A stretch of 64,000 nucleotides of DNA from Datnioides undecimradiatus. Its lineage: Eukaryota > Chordata > Actinopteri > Lobotiformes > Datnioididae. The position numbers and the translations under genes were made by a program. The stretch lies in the NCBI GenBank assembly GCA_008933995.1, contig WARS01000033.1:3655813-3719812 (forward strand), given 5' to 3'. Numbering within the stretch: the stretch's first letter is position 1; the number at the start of each line of letters is the position of its first letter. Shown here one piece after another: positions 1 through 12,497 of this stretch. The notes beneath the pieces were generated by a model. That model did no database searches. It worked only from the letters and a program-made list of their open reading frames with translations, and had not been told where the DNA came from.

Positions 1-1748
1 GAAATTAGCTTTTCATGTTGAAACTAATGGCTTGTGATGAGTTAATCGTTATTCCAAAGAAACATGCGACCGCACTGTGAAAAGAGGGATCCAGCATAAA
101 GCACTAAATCTGAGAAGTCAAGCCACCTTTGAAGAAAAAAGACTGGCTATGAACATTCGCATCAAAAGAATGTAGTAAAATGTGGGATCTCTGGAGTAAC
201 TCCTTACTTGATTTTAATCCAAAGTGTAAATAAGACTGTTGCTGAGCCAAAAAGAGATGACGAACTTTAGCTTTGTGCTTCAGTGAGGATCCCACTGTCC
301 CCAAAACACAGATCTAAGCCACCGTGAAACTTACCGTCAACTGAGAGCAGATCAGCCTCCACATTTCACATTGGAGGAGAGACAGGTCGCGGGAAGACAA
401 TCAGAGAAGATGATGTCTTTTCCCAACAGGTGGTTTCCAAACTTGGCTGAAAGAGATATAGTAGCAGAAAGACAGAGGGAGAGAGTAAGGGTGAAGATGT
501 CATAAGAGGAAAGAAGAAGAGGAAAGAAGAAGGAGGGATGTCATGTCCATGTTTGTGCAATTCAGTTCCACACCCGATGACTTGTCATGCTGGGCTGCTG
601 CTGAGAAATTAAATGTGCAACAGCTGATTTACGGCCACTTGGGGGCAGTAGAAATAAGCTATAAACCTGTTAACATACAATTATCGATTTACACATCCAG
701 CAGATACTAGCTTTCATTTTGGACACCAGATGAAAGATGAATGATGTTAGTATTCCAATGCCAATATTCACTGTCTCCTTAGCACTACTTTTGGTCCAAG
801 TCCTTACAGAAATACTAGCCTCTCTACCAGATAAGTGCTACACTTTCTTTTCCAGTTAGACGTTAAATTAGAAGGTCATTTGGTGCTAGGCATGGGCCAT
901 ACGGTGTGTTTAGCAGAGCTCCGGCTTATGAAAACAGGTCACTTTGGCCTAAAATGTTGCTCTGGCAGTGGAAAAACTCCAAACAACAGGCTGAAAGTTG
1001 GAATAAACTCCAGCCAGAAACATGGGGTCATTGATCATAGCTGCTTTATCTGTGCTCCTCTAATGTTCTCACAATCCTTTGGAGAGGGCTAATTTACAAA
1101 CTAGTCCTAAATACGTCCCGTTTCAAATGAGAAAGCAGACGGAAAACTCAGCAGATGTTCTAATGTTGCCTGGGAAATACGGCAGAAGCGTAAACTCAAA
1201 CATAGAGACAAACTCAAACATATTTGTTAGATAAGTCAAACCACTGCTGAAGGCAGCTTGCTTATTGCTTTGTGCCCTGTAATTAACGCTGTCTGCCTCA
1301 GCAGACCTACAAGTTAAGAGCTCCTCTGTCAGTTGACGTAGTGCATGAAATGAGGCACGCAACACGAAAGCTCTTCTTTAAACTCATCCTTTGACAGTTT
1401 CTCTTTCCAAACTTCAGAACGGAAATGGGTTTACTATTCATGAACCTGGACCTGTTGAGAAGATAAGATCTGTATAACAACCAGTAATAAAATCTGATTA
1501 TTCTTGTGTAAGCCAAGTCTACATGAGCATACAGAACAGGCAGTCCAGTTTAAATCCAGTAAATGACCTCAGGCCAGATGTAACTGATAGCACTGATGGC
1601 ACCAGCAGTTAGGAGACAATGAAACAGGTGTACAGTGTGATAAAGATACAACTTCTTCTTTTAACTGAGCCTCATCTCATTTTACGGTCAAAGCACGGAG
1701 GAGCAGACAATAGCGGGCATCAAGACAATAGTGATTAAAAAAAGACAT
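1..1748. other. 3' flank of disp1, no gene recognised
   Basis: Non-coding DNA of ordinary composition. Open frames are short and resemble nothing known. It could be the distal 3' UTR of disp1 or intergenic DNA. In mammals a Toll-like receptor gene (TLR5) lies beyond DISP1, but no LRR or TIR coding sequence is visible here. Confidence 0.5.
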
Positions 1749-1754
1749 TTTAAT
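1749..1754 (-). terminator. possible variant poly(A) signal ATTAAA
   Basis: ATTAAA on the minus strand about 500 nt past the disp1 stop. It is the commonest natural variant of AATAAA, but the hexamer is frequent by chance and no GU-rich element was verified. Confidence 0.25.
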
Positions 1755-2253
1755 CATACAGTACATCTGAGTCATGTGGCGACTTGAACACGAGAACTGA
1801 ACACTAGCTCCCACAGATGCAAAAAATGTGTCAGGCAATGACTTTTGATCAGCTTGATTTGATCCGATCTGACGACACATACTGATAATTATACACAATA
1901 TCACAACATAGATACTGTAGGATTTTATGTCGGTGCAAACAGCTGCTGTGTAACATTTCCGTTAGCAAAGTTTGAATGGAGGCGTCTTTGTGAAAAGACC
2001 ATTAATTTCCCATATGGTGTAGCTGTTATGATAGTCACGTATTCACTGTAAAATCAAACATAAAGACCTGGTGAGTACAAGAAACATGTAAACAGAATAT
2101 ATTTAGTGGGTCCGTGCTGCTATGAAACACACCGAGGCACTTGGTCGACAAACACACCACAAATCTTGTTTGATTGCACAGATACAATGTATGTGTCATT
2201 CCTTTTTTGCCATTTGTTCTGGACTGAGTTCTTAATAAAATATCAGTTTATGA
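1751..2253 (-). other. disp1: disp1 proximal 3' UTR (end uncertain)
   Basis: Sequence directly after the stop on the disp1 strand. No canonical AATAAA was found on the minus strand between 1 and 2253. The nearest variant is ATTAAA at 1749-1754, so a 3' UTR of about 0.5 kb is possible, but a longer one running past the window is equally compatible. No coding signal was seen. Confidence 0.4.
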
Positions 2254-4044
2254 TCAACATAAGCTTTCAGATGATGGATTAGTGTTTATTGCAATAGGAG
2301 GCACGCTGGTTTCTGTTTTTGGCACGTTAAACTCTGAAGCTGAATTGCACTTCACTTTCAACGTCCTGTTAAAACAGTAGAGTTTCTTTGGAGAGGCGGA
2401 GGACGCCCGCTGTCTTTTGGAGTTCCGCTCGCATTTTTTGACACTTTCCTCCCGTGTGACGGGAACACTTTCAGTATTCTCCTGGTTACCAGGGATTTTA
2501 CAACAAGCATCCATTTGCATTGTTGTATCTGTGGTTGTGATGGACACGTGGTTATCAACACAACAATGATCACTGTCAGCCTGTTTTTCATTACTGGTTG
2601 TGTGGGGTGAGTCAAGTGACGGGGAGGGGCAGTGAGTCCGAGATTGTGTTGGGGCGCTGATAGTTTGGCTACCGTAAGGGCTTGAGGGCCTCATTTCATG
2701 TCTTTGATCGTCCTCTTGTCCCACAGGCTGGGAACCAGGAGCTGCAGCTGTGTCCTGGGTCAAAGCTGTGGATCGTTCTCGGGCTGAACCAGCCTGCAGG
2801 CTCGCAGTGTGGACACAGTACTTCCTGAGATGACAGCTGTGGGCAGGTGCTTGCCTGGGGGCCACTACTCTTCCTTGGGAGCAGTGGTGGAAATGGGCAG
2901 GGGGACAGTGGACATAATGCATCCGGCACTCCATGTGTGTGTGGACTGGGTCCATATTTGTAGGCAACAGAGCTGCATTTTGCTTGTTTGGGGTATTCCC
3001 TGAGAGGGGGAAGAGCTGAGGAGTGGGAGGGCAGGAAGGAGACTCCTGAGGAGGCCACTGCTGAGGCAGGTGAGTAGTAGAAGGGTCCCCACATGTGCAG
3101 TTAGTGTTCTGAGAGAATTGGCACCTAGATTGTGTGCTGAGTGTGGCTACAAGCCCATTCTCAGGGCCAGTTCTGCCAGTGTCAGCTTTGCTCTTATAAT
3201 GGATGTGTGAATAAGGGGAGGTGTGGTGGTGTGGAGGGATTCCATTAAAAAGCTGAGCACACACCTCCTGATCCTCTCTGGGTTTATCTTCGGTTTTCTG
3301 ACTGGATGCCAATGGCTCTAACTCATAATGTTCCACCTCCCCACCCCTGCTGTCCAGCTGGTACTTCCCAAGCCCAGAGCCTTTGCCTTGAGATGAGGGA
3401 CTCGTGGATGTGACCTCAGAGAACACCTGACACTGCAGCTTTTTGGGCAGAGGGATCTGGCCACAAGTCCCCTGTGGTCCAAGGCAGCGACACATGCACT
3501 GAAAGAAGAAGGTAGCAAAGGCCCAGCTGATGCACATGATTAGCATCATGAACGTGCCCAGCTGGGTGTAGGCTAATACGGTTGAGGGCATCATCATGGC
3601 CCCTGCCACAAAGGTGGTCAGTGCTGCCATAGCAATAGCAGAGCCCATGCGGCTGAGGGAGAAAATAACCTTTCCTTCACGGTCAGGCTCTGGGGCGAGC
3701 CGGTAAGCCACGCCATAGTGGACAGCGAAGTCCACAGAGAGCCCCACTGCAACGGAAATGGTAACTGACTCCAAAACGTTTAGCTCCCATCCCAGAAGCA
3801 CCAAGGACCCAACTGTGACGAATATGGTTCCAGCAATTGATAGGATGGCATACAGACTGATGATTACATTCCAGGTAGTCAGGAGCATGACACTGAAAGC
3901 TACAGCCACTGACAGCGCCATAGCGACCAGAGTGCCATCTGACAGACTGTCCTGCAGGTCATAGAACTCCAGGTTACTGATGAACCAGCCGTGGCTAAGG
4001 CCTGCGGGAGCATACCGCAATTCCTCAGTGATCCAGGCATCGAC
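2254..4044 (-). CDS. disp1: disp1 coding exon 9 (TM8-TM12, C-terminal tail, stop)
   Basis: 1791 nt including the stop, residues 1004-1599, acceptor GTTGTAG|GTCGAT. It encodes the end of loop 2 ([10 protein letters not shown]), five membrane spans (about 1040-1186) with the second transport motif G-L-S-V-D (D1108), and [11 protein letters not shown] at the membrane exit. The cytosolic tail (1187-1599) keeps human landmarks: Y-E-L-E-P-L-A-S (about 1243-1250), H-x-H-H-C...G-R-V (about 1387-1395) and V-K-C-N-S (1567-1571). Between them it is poorly conserved and rich in Ser, Thr, His and Cys. Confidence 0.96.
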   Translation of the reverse strand, partial: VDAWITEELRYAPAGLSHGWFISNLEFYDLQDSLSDGTLVAMALSVAVAFSVMLLTTWNVIISLYAILSIAGTIFVTVGSLVLLGWELNVLESVTISVAVGLSVDFAVHYGVAYRLAPEPDREGKVIFSLSRMGSAIAMAALTTFVAGAMMMPSTVLAYTQLGTFMMLIMCISWAFATFFFQCMCRCLGPQGTCGQIPLPKKLQCQVFSEVTSTSPSSQGKGSGLGKYQLDSRGGEVEHYELEPLASSQKTEDKPREDQEVCAQLFNGIPPHHHTSPYSHIHYKSKADTGRTGPENGLVATLSTQSRCQFSQNTNCTCGDPSTTHLPQQWPPQESPSCPPTPQLFPLSGNTPNKQNAALLPTNMDPVHTHMECRMHYVHCPPAHFHHCSQGRVVAPRQAPAHSCHLRKYCVHTASLQAGSARERSTALTQDTAAAPGSQPVGQEDDQRHEMRPSSPYGSQTISAPTQSRTHCPSPSLDSPHTTSNEKQADSDHCCVDNHVSITTTDTTMQMDACCKIPGNQENTESVPVTREESVKKCERNSKRQRASSASPKKLYCFNRTLKVKCNSASEFNVPKTETSVPPIAINTNPSSESLC

Positions 4045-7000
4045 CTACAACAGAACCACATTCATTACTGTCAGGAACATAAAAGCTGAATCACAACTCA
4101 TCCTGTTCATAAAGTGATGCCAATTTAACACCAAGTTAGGACCACTAAGGTATGTGATACTAGAGCAGTGTGTACAATTTAACGTGACAGGAATTACCTC
4201 ACGGTAGAACTGGTACATCTTCTCATAGGCCAGTGTGAAGAGGTAGGTACTCTGGAACTCTAACACTATAGCTCTGATGGTGTCATTGATGTCAAATCGA
4301 GGTCCAGGAGTCTTGCTATCTAGATGGTAGTTAGTACTCCGATCCAGCTCCATGATGGCCCTCTTGATGCACAACTCAAAGACATCCTGTTTGTAGGGGA
4401 AGGTGGACTGACTACAGCAGGGGTAGACAGAGGCCTCCTCACAGTCCTGGTTCTCCATCCACTGTTGCAACAGGAAGGAGGCAAGAGTTAATAATGTTCA
4501 CTGACACTTTTCAAATACTTTCCAAGAACCTCAGACATAAAAATACATTTTGTATTTCCATCAGGTCATGTTGAGTTTCAGATTTTTTTTAGTATTAGGT
4601 ATTGTCAGCAAGGTGTTCCTTACTGTCTATGAATATACATGCCAATACTTTAAAGCATGTTTTCAGCACACATGCAGTACTGACCTGTTTGAATGTCTCA
4701 ATGAAGCAGCTGGTGAAGTCCTGCTCTTCTGACTGAAAGACAAAGCTCTGATTTCTGAGTTTCTGGCAGAAGTTGAGGATCCACAGCTGAGATGCTGGAC
4801 TGGCAATGTTGAAGCTGCTGTCCAGCATCAGCTTTCCCTTGTTTTTGGGGTTCAGTGGGTCCCCGTTATCCACAGGGGTCACACCCCAGATGATGGTGAT
4901 AGGCATGTGGAGGTCCTCACCATGATGAACCCTCTCAAACATGAACAGTTTCTTGTACTCTGCATCATAGCGCTCGAAAGGATGTGAGGATCGGAACACC
5001 TGGAACTCTGCCAGCTCCAGAGATGGAAGCTTCATCTTTGGGTTGACGCAGACCACATAGGCCCCACCCACCGTGATGGCAAGAAACCAGAAGAGCCAGA
5101 TGTAGCGCAGTTTGATGACGATGCAGGGCAGAACCTTCTCAAAGAAGATCCTGGACGCCTCAGAGACAGTAAACAGGCATTTGTTGGCCTTCTGACAAAG
5201 TCCCGCCCAGAACATCCGGGTGCAGTAACCTCTTTCCTGGTGTGGAGGCTTGGAGCAAGGGAACACATTAGGCAAGTAGCGTTCATGTAGCACCACCACA
5301 GCTGGAAGCCATGTTACCATGAGAATGTAGTTCACCAATATGGCAGTTCCTGCATAGACTCCAAAACAGCGTATGGCGGTGATGTTGCTGACATAATTGG
5401 CATAAAAAGCAGCAGCCGTGGTGAAGCTGGTAACAAACATGGACAGGGCAGCATGTTGAAGCGTCACACTCACTGTCTCTGCCAGCTCTGCGTGTGGCTT
5501 ATCAAACTTGGTGTAATTCCACACGTCACAAAGCACGAAGGCATCATCTGCACCAATACCTACGAGGATGATGAGGGCCGTGAGGTTCATGAAGGGGAAG
5601 AACTCAAAGTTGAAGACCATTCGATAAAGAAAGTAGGACACAATCAGCGAGCTGATGATGGCTATTATTGTCATTAGAGTGATGAATACTGAGCGTGTGT
5701 AAACACACATGACCAGCAGGACGATCACTATGGCTATGGCAGGGTACACTGTGTCCGTGAGGAGGTAGTCCTGAAAGAGGTCATGTTTGATACCAAACTC
5801 AATCCCACTGACTGTGGTGATGCCGTCTGAGGAGTTCCAGTTCTCAAAATTGTCTAAATAAATGTTCATCATAGATTCTCCTTTCTCTGTGGGGGAAAAG
5901 AGCATGCTGTATTTGAGCACAGGTGGAGGATATTCCAAGCTCTTGGGACTAAGGAAGTCTTTGTCCACCAGAAAGTGAAGAATTTGGTAGACAGCGTTGT
6001 ACTTGGTGCATTTCCGGGGCACACTCGCACACTTCAGCTGGTCTTTCCGGCGCAGGGCCATGTCCCAGCAGTCAGGTCCCAGAGTGCCATTGTGGTAGTA
6101 CTTGGCACACGAGCGCAGTGTCTTGAGCGTGTGTGATACATCCCGCTCTGTGATCTTCTGGCAGGACGACCTGTTGTTGAGGACGGCAATGTAGTTACCA
6201 AGTGTCCAGCTGGGACAACAGGAGGCGTCATTAGTGCGCTGACAAAGACTCCAGTAGTCACGATGGGAACGCACCTGAAAACGCAGACAAATAATGAATA
6301 CAGAGGCAAACTATGTAAAGATCATAAATGTTGTGTCTGAACTAATACTGACATCAACTACTACCAATCTTGACCATGGACAACAGAGGATTATGCTGTC
6401 CTATGTACATACCCTTGTGTTGTCCAGATTGCACATGGACTTGATGGCCTGAATACTCCACAGGTTCTTCCCCTCAGCTGATGTGAACACCAGTCTAGAG
6501 TAGCTGTCGCCTGCATAGAGAAAGGAGTTGTGGACTCAAATGAGAAAACCTTCTTTCCTGAATTAATAAAAATTAGGAAATATGAGACTAAGACAATTCT
6601 ACCATCTTTTCTTACGGCAGTTATCTAGAACTTTTACCGTTTGATTGGTGTAATATCTGTGTCCAAATTCTTACCTGGAACATCACAGAAAAACTCTTTG
6701 CTGAAGTCCCACTCTGCTTGCCGCTTGTCTCTTTCAAAGTGGTCTTCGGGCCACCTGGGCTCTTGGTGACTACAAAACAATAACAGATTAGCACTGTCAG
6801 CATGAAATCAGTCATAATAGCAACTTTTTATTGTCCGATTTATTTTAAACTTGAAATACTGCCACGGTCTTCAGACATTGTTTACAAAGAGTCTAATACT
6901 GCTTTGTAATGAGTCTTTAATGAGCTATGTCTGCTGCACTTGGCAGCAAGACTTTGTTTTAATATTGTGTTTAGTTTGTTCTTGTGTTTTATAGCTTGAG

Positions 7001-9912
7001 ATTGTTGGAAATTCACCATCACTCTTATGACATTTTTGGGCTGGAGATGAAAATACTGCACTCCTGGAGAAGAAATGTTACCATCTCCAATCAGTGTAAT
7101 CCAAGAGGGAACAAAGGAAGACAGTCAGTCTGCATAATCTCATAAATCCCCACAATAGGGGACAGAGATGTTGCTGTGTCTGAGGCTGCAACATCACCAT
7201 GATACAAAGTGAAGGAAGCAGATCTGATGCTTAGTAATGAAATAAGCAGCTGTAATTGCTGTGCTCCCAAAAATCAGAAGAATGACTCAATACAGCACCA
7301 GGATACTGGCTTCATTATTATAATAATCATAATAATAGCGGCTCTGATTGAACAGGGGGCCCGAGGGGGCGACTTGCAGACAAGTTTTTGGCGTGTAAGT
7401 ATTTTTGTGTGTGTCAGTGCATGTGTGTGTTTATACGCTCTTTTGCAAGAGCGATGCTGCAGCAGGGTTTGCTGTGCAGCCCAGTGCCTACATGCCAGCG
7501 AAGCGGACGAGAACGGCAGAGTAATCAGGTGGCTGTCAGAGAGAGACTGAGGAGTTGACAGACAGAGGGGATGAGGCGGGGAAGCTTGCTGACAGCAGCA
7601 CAGGCCTCTCGGTGCGCCGCACGCACATAAGTACACAATTACATCTGCAGACAGACGAGCAGACCAAGACAGAAAAAGAAGACAAAGACAGCCACAGTCA
7701 CAGCGGGAGATGGACGGGAAGATACTAGCTGCACCAGAAATGATCCATTTTCTAATCAGCAGAGTGGAGCTGCAATTTGTAGATATTTACCAACTCAACC
7801 ACATGGATTCAGGATCCAAAAACTGATCCAGCATGGTGTGACCCAACTGCAACGTCACTGCCATTCATCAGAGACAATCAGGAGGCAAAAAAACCAAGTC
7901 CAAGAAAGTGAAAGTTGTTAGGTAATTTTCCCAAAATCAGTATAAACTATACGCCAAATACATTGGCATGGCTTGCTGGCTCTGCTTTTACTGATAAAAG
8001 CAGGAAAAACACATCAGATATGAGCTGTGATTGGAGGCAGACACAGGAAGACGTAAACAGGCGAAGACCTGCTCTTGATTAGCCGACAGCCTTCCACTGA
8101 CAGAGCACCGTGGATGACCTTGCGGATGGACAGAGCTCTACTTCACTCCCCTTTTCTTTCAAGAGGGGATTCAGACTTTTCAGCATGTCTGTCAAGAGCA
8201 TCCTTCAACTCTGGCCTCTCGCCCCCTTCCCCCACCCTCCCAACTTCAGTCTACAACGCTGGCTTCCCCTCGACCCCTCAGTGACAGAAATAATAATTAG
8301 AATGTGGACTGTTCTTTGTCAGGTTGTATTTCAGCTCTGCTGTTGGTTTGTAGCCCTGTTCCTAAAAAAATGCAGGAATACATAAATCAATGTCAGCCCA
8401 AAGTGTATTTTAATACCATGTTGTCAGTGTAGGTTATTACAATTCTGCAAATTTACTTTTGGAGCAAAAAATCAAAAAATCAAAAAATCAAAATGCTACA
8501 AATATCCATTTACTTTTTCTGGACCATCATACAGCTTCTCCTTTTTCTCAGAGTGCTGCGTGCAGTTAAAGAGAATGGGAGAAACTAGCAGGTGTGGATG
8601 GGGGAGAGACGGGTGTTAAGTACTTTTTGGCCTGCTCATCAGCGTATTTGAAGGGGTAGTTGGCCAGCGTCGCTTTGTAGCCGGTGTTCTTCACCATGTT
8701 GTTCCATGTGACCAGCCGCTGGCCAATGGCTGTTCCCCGTGGCTCAAAACCCTTTGGGGAAGAATGAAAACAATGATAAGCGAAATAAGTTTTGATAAAG
8801 GAAGAGAGCTTCTGTCTTCTCAGTGCTGATTCTAATGTATGGTACAAATATGTGTGGCAAAATGAACATTTCAGTCATCACACTTATGTTAAGTTGTGTT
8901 AAGATAAATCTATTATTTAATAAAGTTATTTGTTTAAGAGAGCAGCCTTCTGAGTGCCTTTGCATACTCCTATCACTGCACTGTCCACATACATACATAC
9001 AGATCTATTATCATTCCAGCTTAAATCACCACATTACTTTAGTAATCTGTCAATTTGTCCCTATAAAATATTTAATATTTATTTATATTAATTGGGCTCA
9101 AGTGAGCTGGCTTGACAACATCACTCCTGACATAGAAATTCTTTAAGAAAATGAATTGATATGATATTTAATAAAGAAAATAGTGAAAGTGTTGCTTCTC
9201 GTATGAATAAGCAGACTTCCATTCCCTAAAAGAATGATGACATTAAGGAGAAAGGAGAGCACCGTGGGTCTGTTCTCACCAGCAGTGGGTCAGAGAAATC
9301 AGGCAGTTCAGGCACCAGAATGCCCACTAGGGCACACACCACAATGAGCACTGTGCACACCCCGAGCACCACCACCGGCCAGTCGGCTATCAGCTCGGCG
9401 TAGCTGCAACAAAGGAGGAGACTTTATGTTAACATGGCGACGACAAAACAGGACCTGTGGCCACAGCTTGGGCCACAGTTTTTAGGATTGTGAGGACATA
9501 TGCAACCCTCTTACACAGGAGTTCAGTTGAACCTGCAAGACTCTGTATCACCGTTTGGCTGATGAGCGATTCAAATAAGTGTGAAAATGAGGGATGAATG
9601 TGTCCAAGATGATTCCATTTGAAGGGAAAAGGGAGCGTGAGAGGGAAATGGAAAATACAGTCCGTCTTGGCTTTGCTGGAGGCTTTTGCTTGATTGGCGA
9701 TCGAGTCGGTAGCTGTCTCGGGTCTTGCTGTTTATACCGAGAGTCAAACTCATACCGCTTGTGATTTTGCCCCTAAACCTTTCTGAAAGCCCAGAAAAGG
9801 CCTTAATCCTCTATTAAACAGTCTCCTGGATTAGGGTTTGAGACAGCACAGTTTACTGCAGAGTAATGGAGAGATGAGGTGATCCAAGCTACTGGTTAAA
9901 CAGAGCCCAGGT

Positions 9913-9964
<52 letters not shown>

Positions 9965-12461
9965 GCGCTACTCCCATCGATAACTCTCATGACTCACTGC
10001 TGAGGAATGACGGCTGTGATGGATGGATGACAGGAATAAAGGGAGGAGGAGGAGGAGGGCGTACTGTAGTCCAGAGCATCAACACAGTAGAAACTGTTTT
10101 TGGCAGGTCTTACCTTTTGGGGAATCGAAAGGGCCTCGCGGGGCTGAAAAACAAAAAGAGGGAGATAAATCAGGTTTACATTTTGAAGTCAAAGCAACGG
10201 CCAATCAAAAACAGATTTATGGAGACTTTTGAGCAAGAGCGGACATCTTTTCTTCATAATCCCCCGTCTTTGTGTCTTTTTTTCTCTCCCAGCAGCAGCA
10301 ACAGCACGCACCTTGAGTCCCAGACCGCCGCATTCAAACATTCAAACTGACGACCCGTCTGAAGCACTTTCCACTGAACTTATCATAATACTCTTTGCTT
10401 CGTTTTCAAATCCCTTACAGATGTGACAGACAAGCGTACAGCACTTGTGTTTTTAATGTATATATATATGCGCCACACACAGACAACTGAGAGTAAGTTT
10501 GAAGATGTAAGGCTGACACAGTGCTGAAAAGTCCCGTCTGGCTCGAGCTGAAGGATTTCTGACTGAACCTGAACCAAACGGGGAACGACAGAAGTAAGGA
10601 GTAAGACTTTTCTTCTGTCTTCTGTCCCGTAATGGGACCTCCTGATACTGAGGCGTTTGACCTACACACACACACACACACCCCAACACACACTCAGGAT
10701 CTATCTGGACTTCTCGTCAGCTCCTCCTGGGAGCGGTGGGGGAGCATCCGGTACGGCGGGAGCAGCAAACGCCCCAGGTGGAGGGGAAGAGGAAGCGGGA
10801 GAATCAGATATGGCCGCCTGATCACAGCGGGGCTGCGGGAGATAAACGACAGGGCCGAAAGGGGGTCAGGGTGGATACGAGAACCAGTGCGTGTGAGGAG
10901 GCTGCAGAGGGAGGAGAGTGACAAAGTGCTGTGAGATTCTCGAATCTGCGAAGATCTAACCAACAGCGGAGTACATTTCTCAGAGCAGAGGAAGAGGAAG
11001 TGGCCCTCAGCTGCAGCCGGTCAGGTTATTAACACTCCGGACATCGGCGCTGCGATTTAAGCAATCTGGCCAGAGGGGCCAAAGAGCTTGTTGTCGTATT
11101 TTTGCCCGTTTATGCCATCCAAGTGAAATCTGCGGAATGTTATAATTAGTGGTAATGGGAAGCACAAACGAACGAGAGCCATTGGCGAGGAATTCTACTC
11201 GGCGGGGGTTGGGTCGCAGGAAGGCTGTAAATCCCTTTTAAAGGTTTCACTGGACACATTAATACGATGGCCAGATGTCACGTGGCACAGAGTCCAAACA
11301 CAAGCGCTCACAAACACAAACAAAATATGTTTTTATGCTGTGTTGGAGATGCACACGTGATAATAAAATGATTTTAAAGGTTACAGTTTAGAACCTTCCG
11401 TCCTCAGGAAGACTTGCTGACTTGCTGAAGCTCTCAAAAGCTGAATCATTATTGATTATAATAATATTACAGCCTTTGTTCGCAAGGTGGACTCCAACTT
11501 CGCCCCTTCAACTTCCACAGTGACCTTTAACCTGGTTTAAACCAACAAAGCCTAATGAAAACCACATTTTCCCTGCCTTGTTCTGTGCTGGTAGCCAAGG
11601 GAAAACTCTGTATTGCTAATGTAATTCTCCTCAGTGCGCTCCGTCTCCCAGCTCTCCATGTATGGCCTCGAACTGCAGACCTCGGGACGCAGATATGGCC
11701 CAGAATGGGGGAGACGAGTTATTGGAAATAGTTGGAGCGGAATCATAAAAGCGCTTTCAGGCATATCTATTTGTCTGCTGAAGGTCTGTTTTGAGTTTTG
11801 GTCTGCAGCGCTTCAATCTGAATTCATTTCATCCAATTGGAAAGAGGAGTAGCATACCTGAAGCCGGCCATTTGGCCCCGGACGTAAAGACGAGATGGAT
11901 CAAGAATCCGTCAAGTCAATTATTTATCCACTTCTCATAAAACTCAGGCGCTCTTGTCGTAGCCATCTGAGGAGGTTAATTCAAAATTTTACTTTGAGAC
12001 TTTTAAAATTCATTAATTAGGAAAATAAAATGCCAGAGAAGGGCGGTGTAGTAGCTGGTGGTTAGCAACAGTGGCGTTGACTGACGGCTCTAAATTCAGC
12101 AGGATGATGACCCAGCACGTCGGGTTTCCTCCCCGACTCTCTGATCACACGGGCCCATGACACCTCTAAAGCAAACTGCAGGCTCTCTCCCGCCCTCAGC
12201 GTCCAACTTTCTATCTCTTCTCTCCCTCCCTCGCTCCTTCCACGGCTTCTGCCCTCTCTCTTATTTTCATTCCCTCTCCCCCGGCCCAGTGTAACCTTTC
12301 AGTGTTATTCTATTTACCAGAGGGAGAGTGTTTCTGGATCACTGGGCTAATTAATAAGGTAAACACAGGCCGCCGGCCACTCACTCAGCGCTGTGCTGAC
12401 AGAGGGGAGAAACAGAGAGGCAGTGGGGGACTGAGTGTGTGAGGGTAAGCTGTGAATATAT

Positions 12462-12497
<36 letters not shown>

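Noticed and set aside
1-1748. Possible neighbouring gene (TLR5 in mammals) downstream of disp1
   Set aside because: No leucine-rich repeat or TIR coding sequence on either strand.
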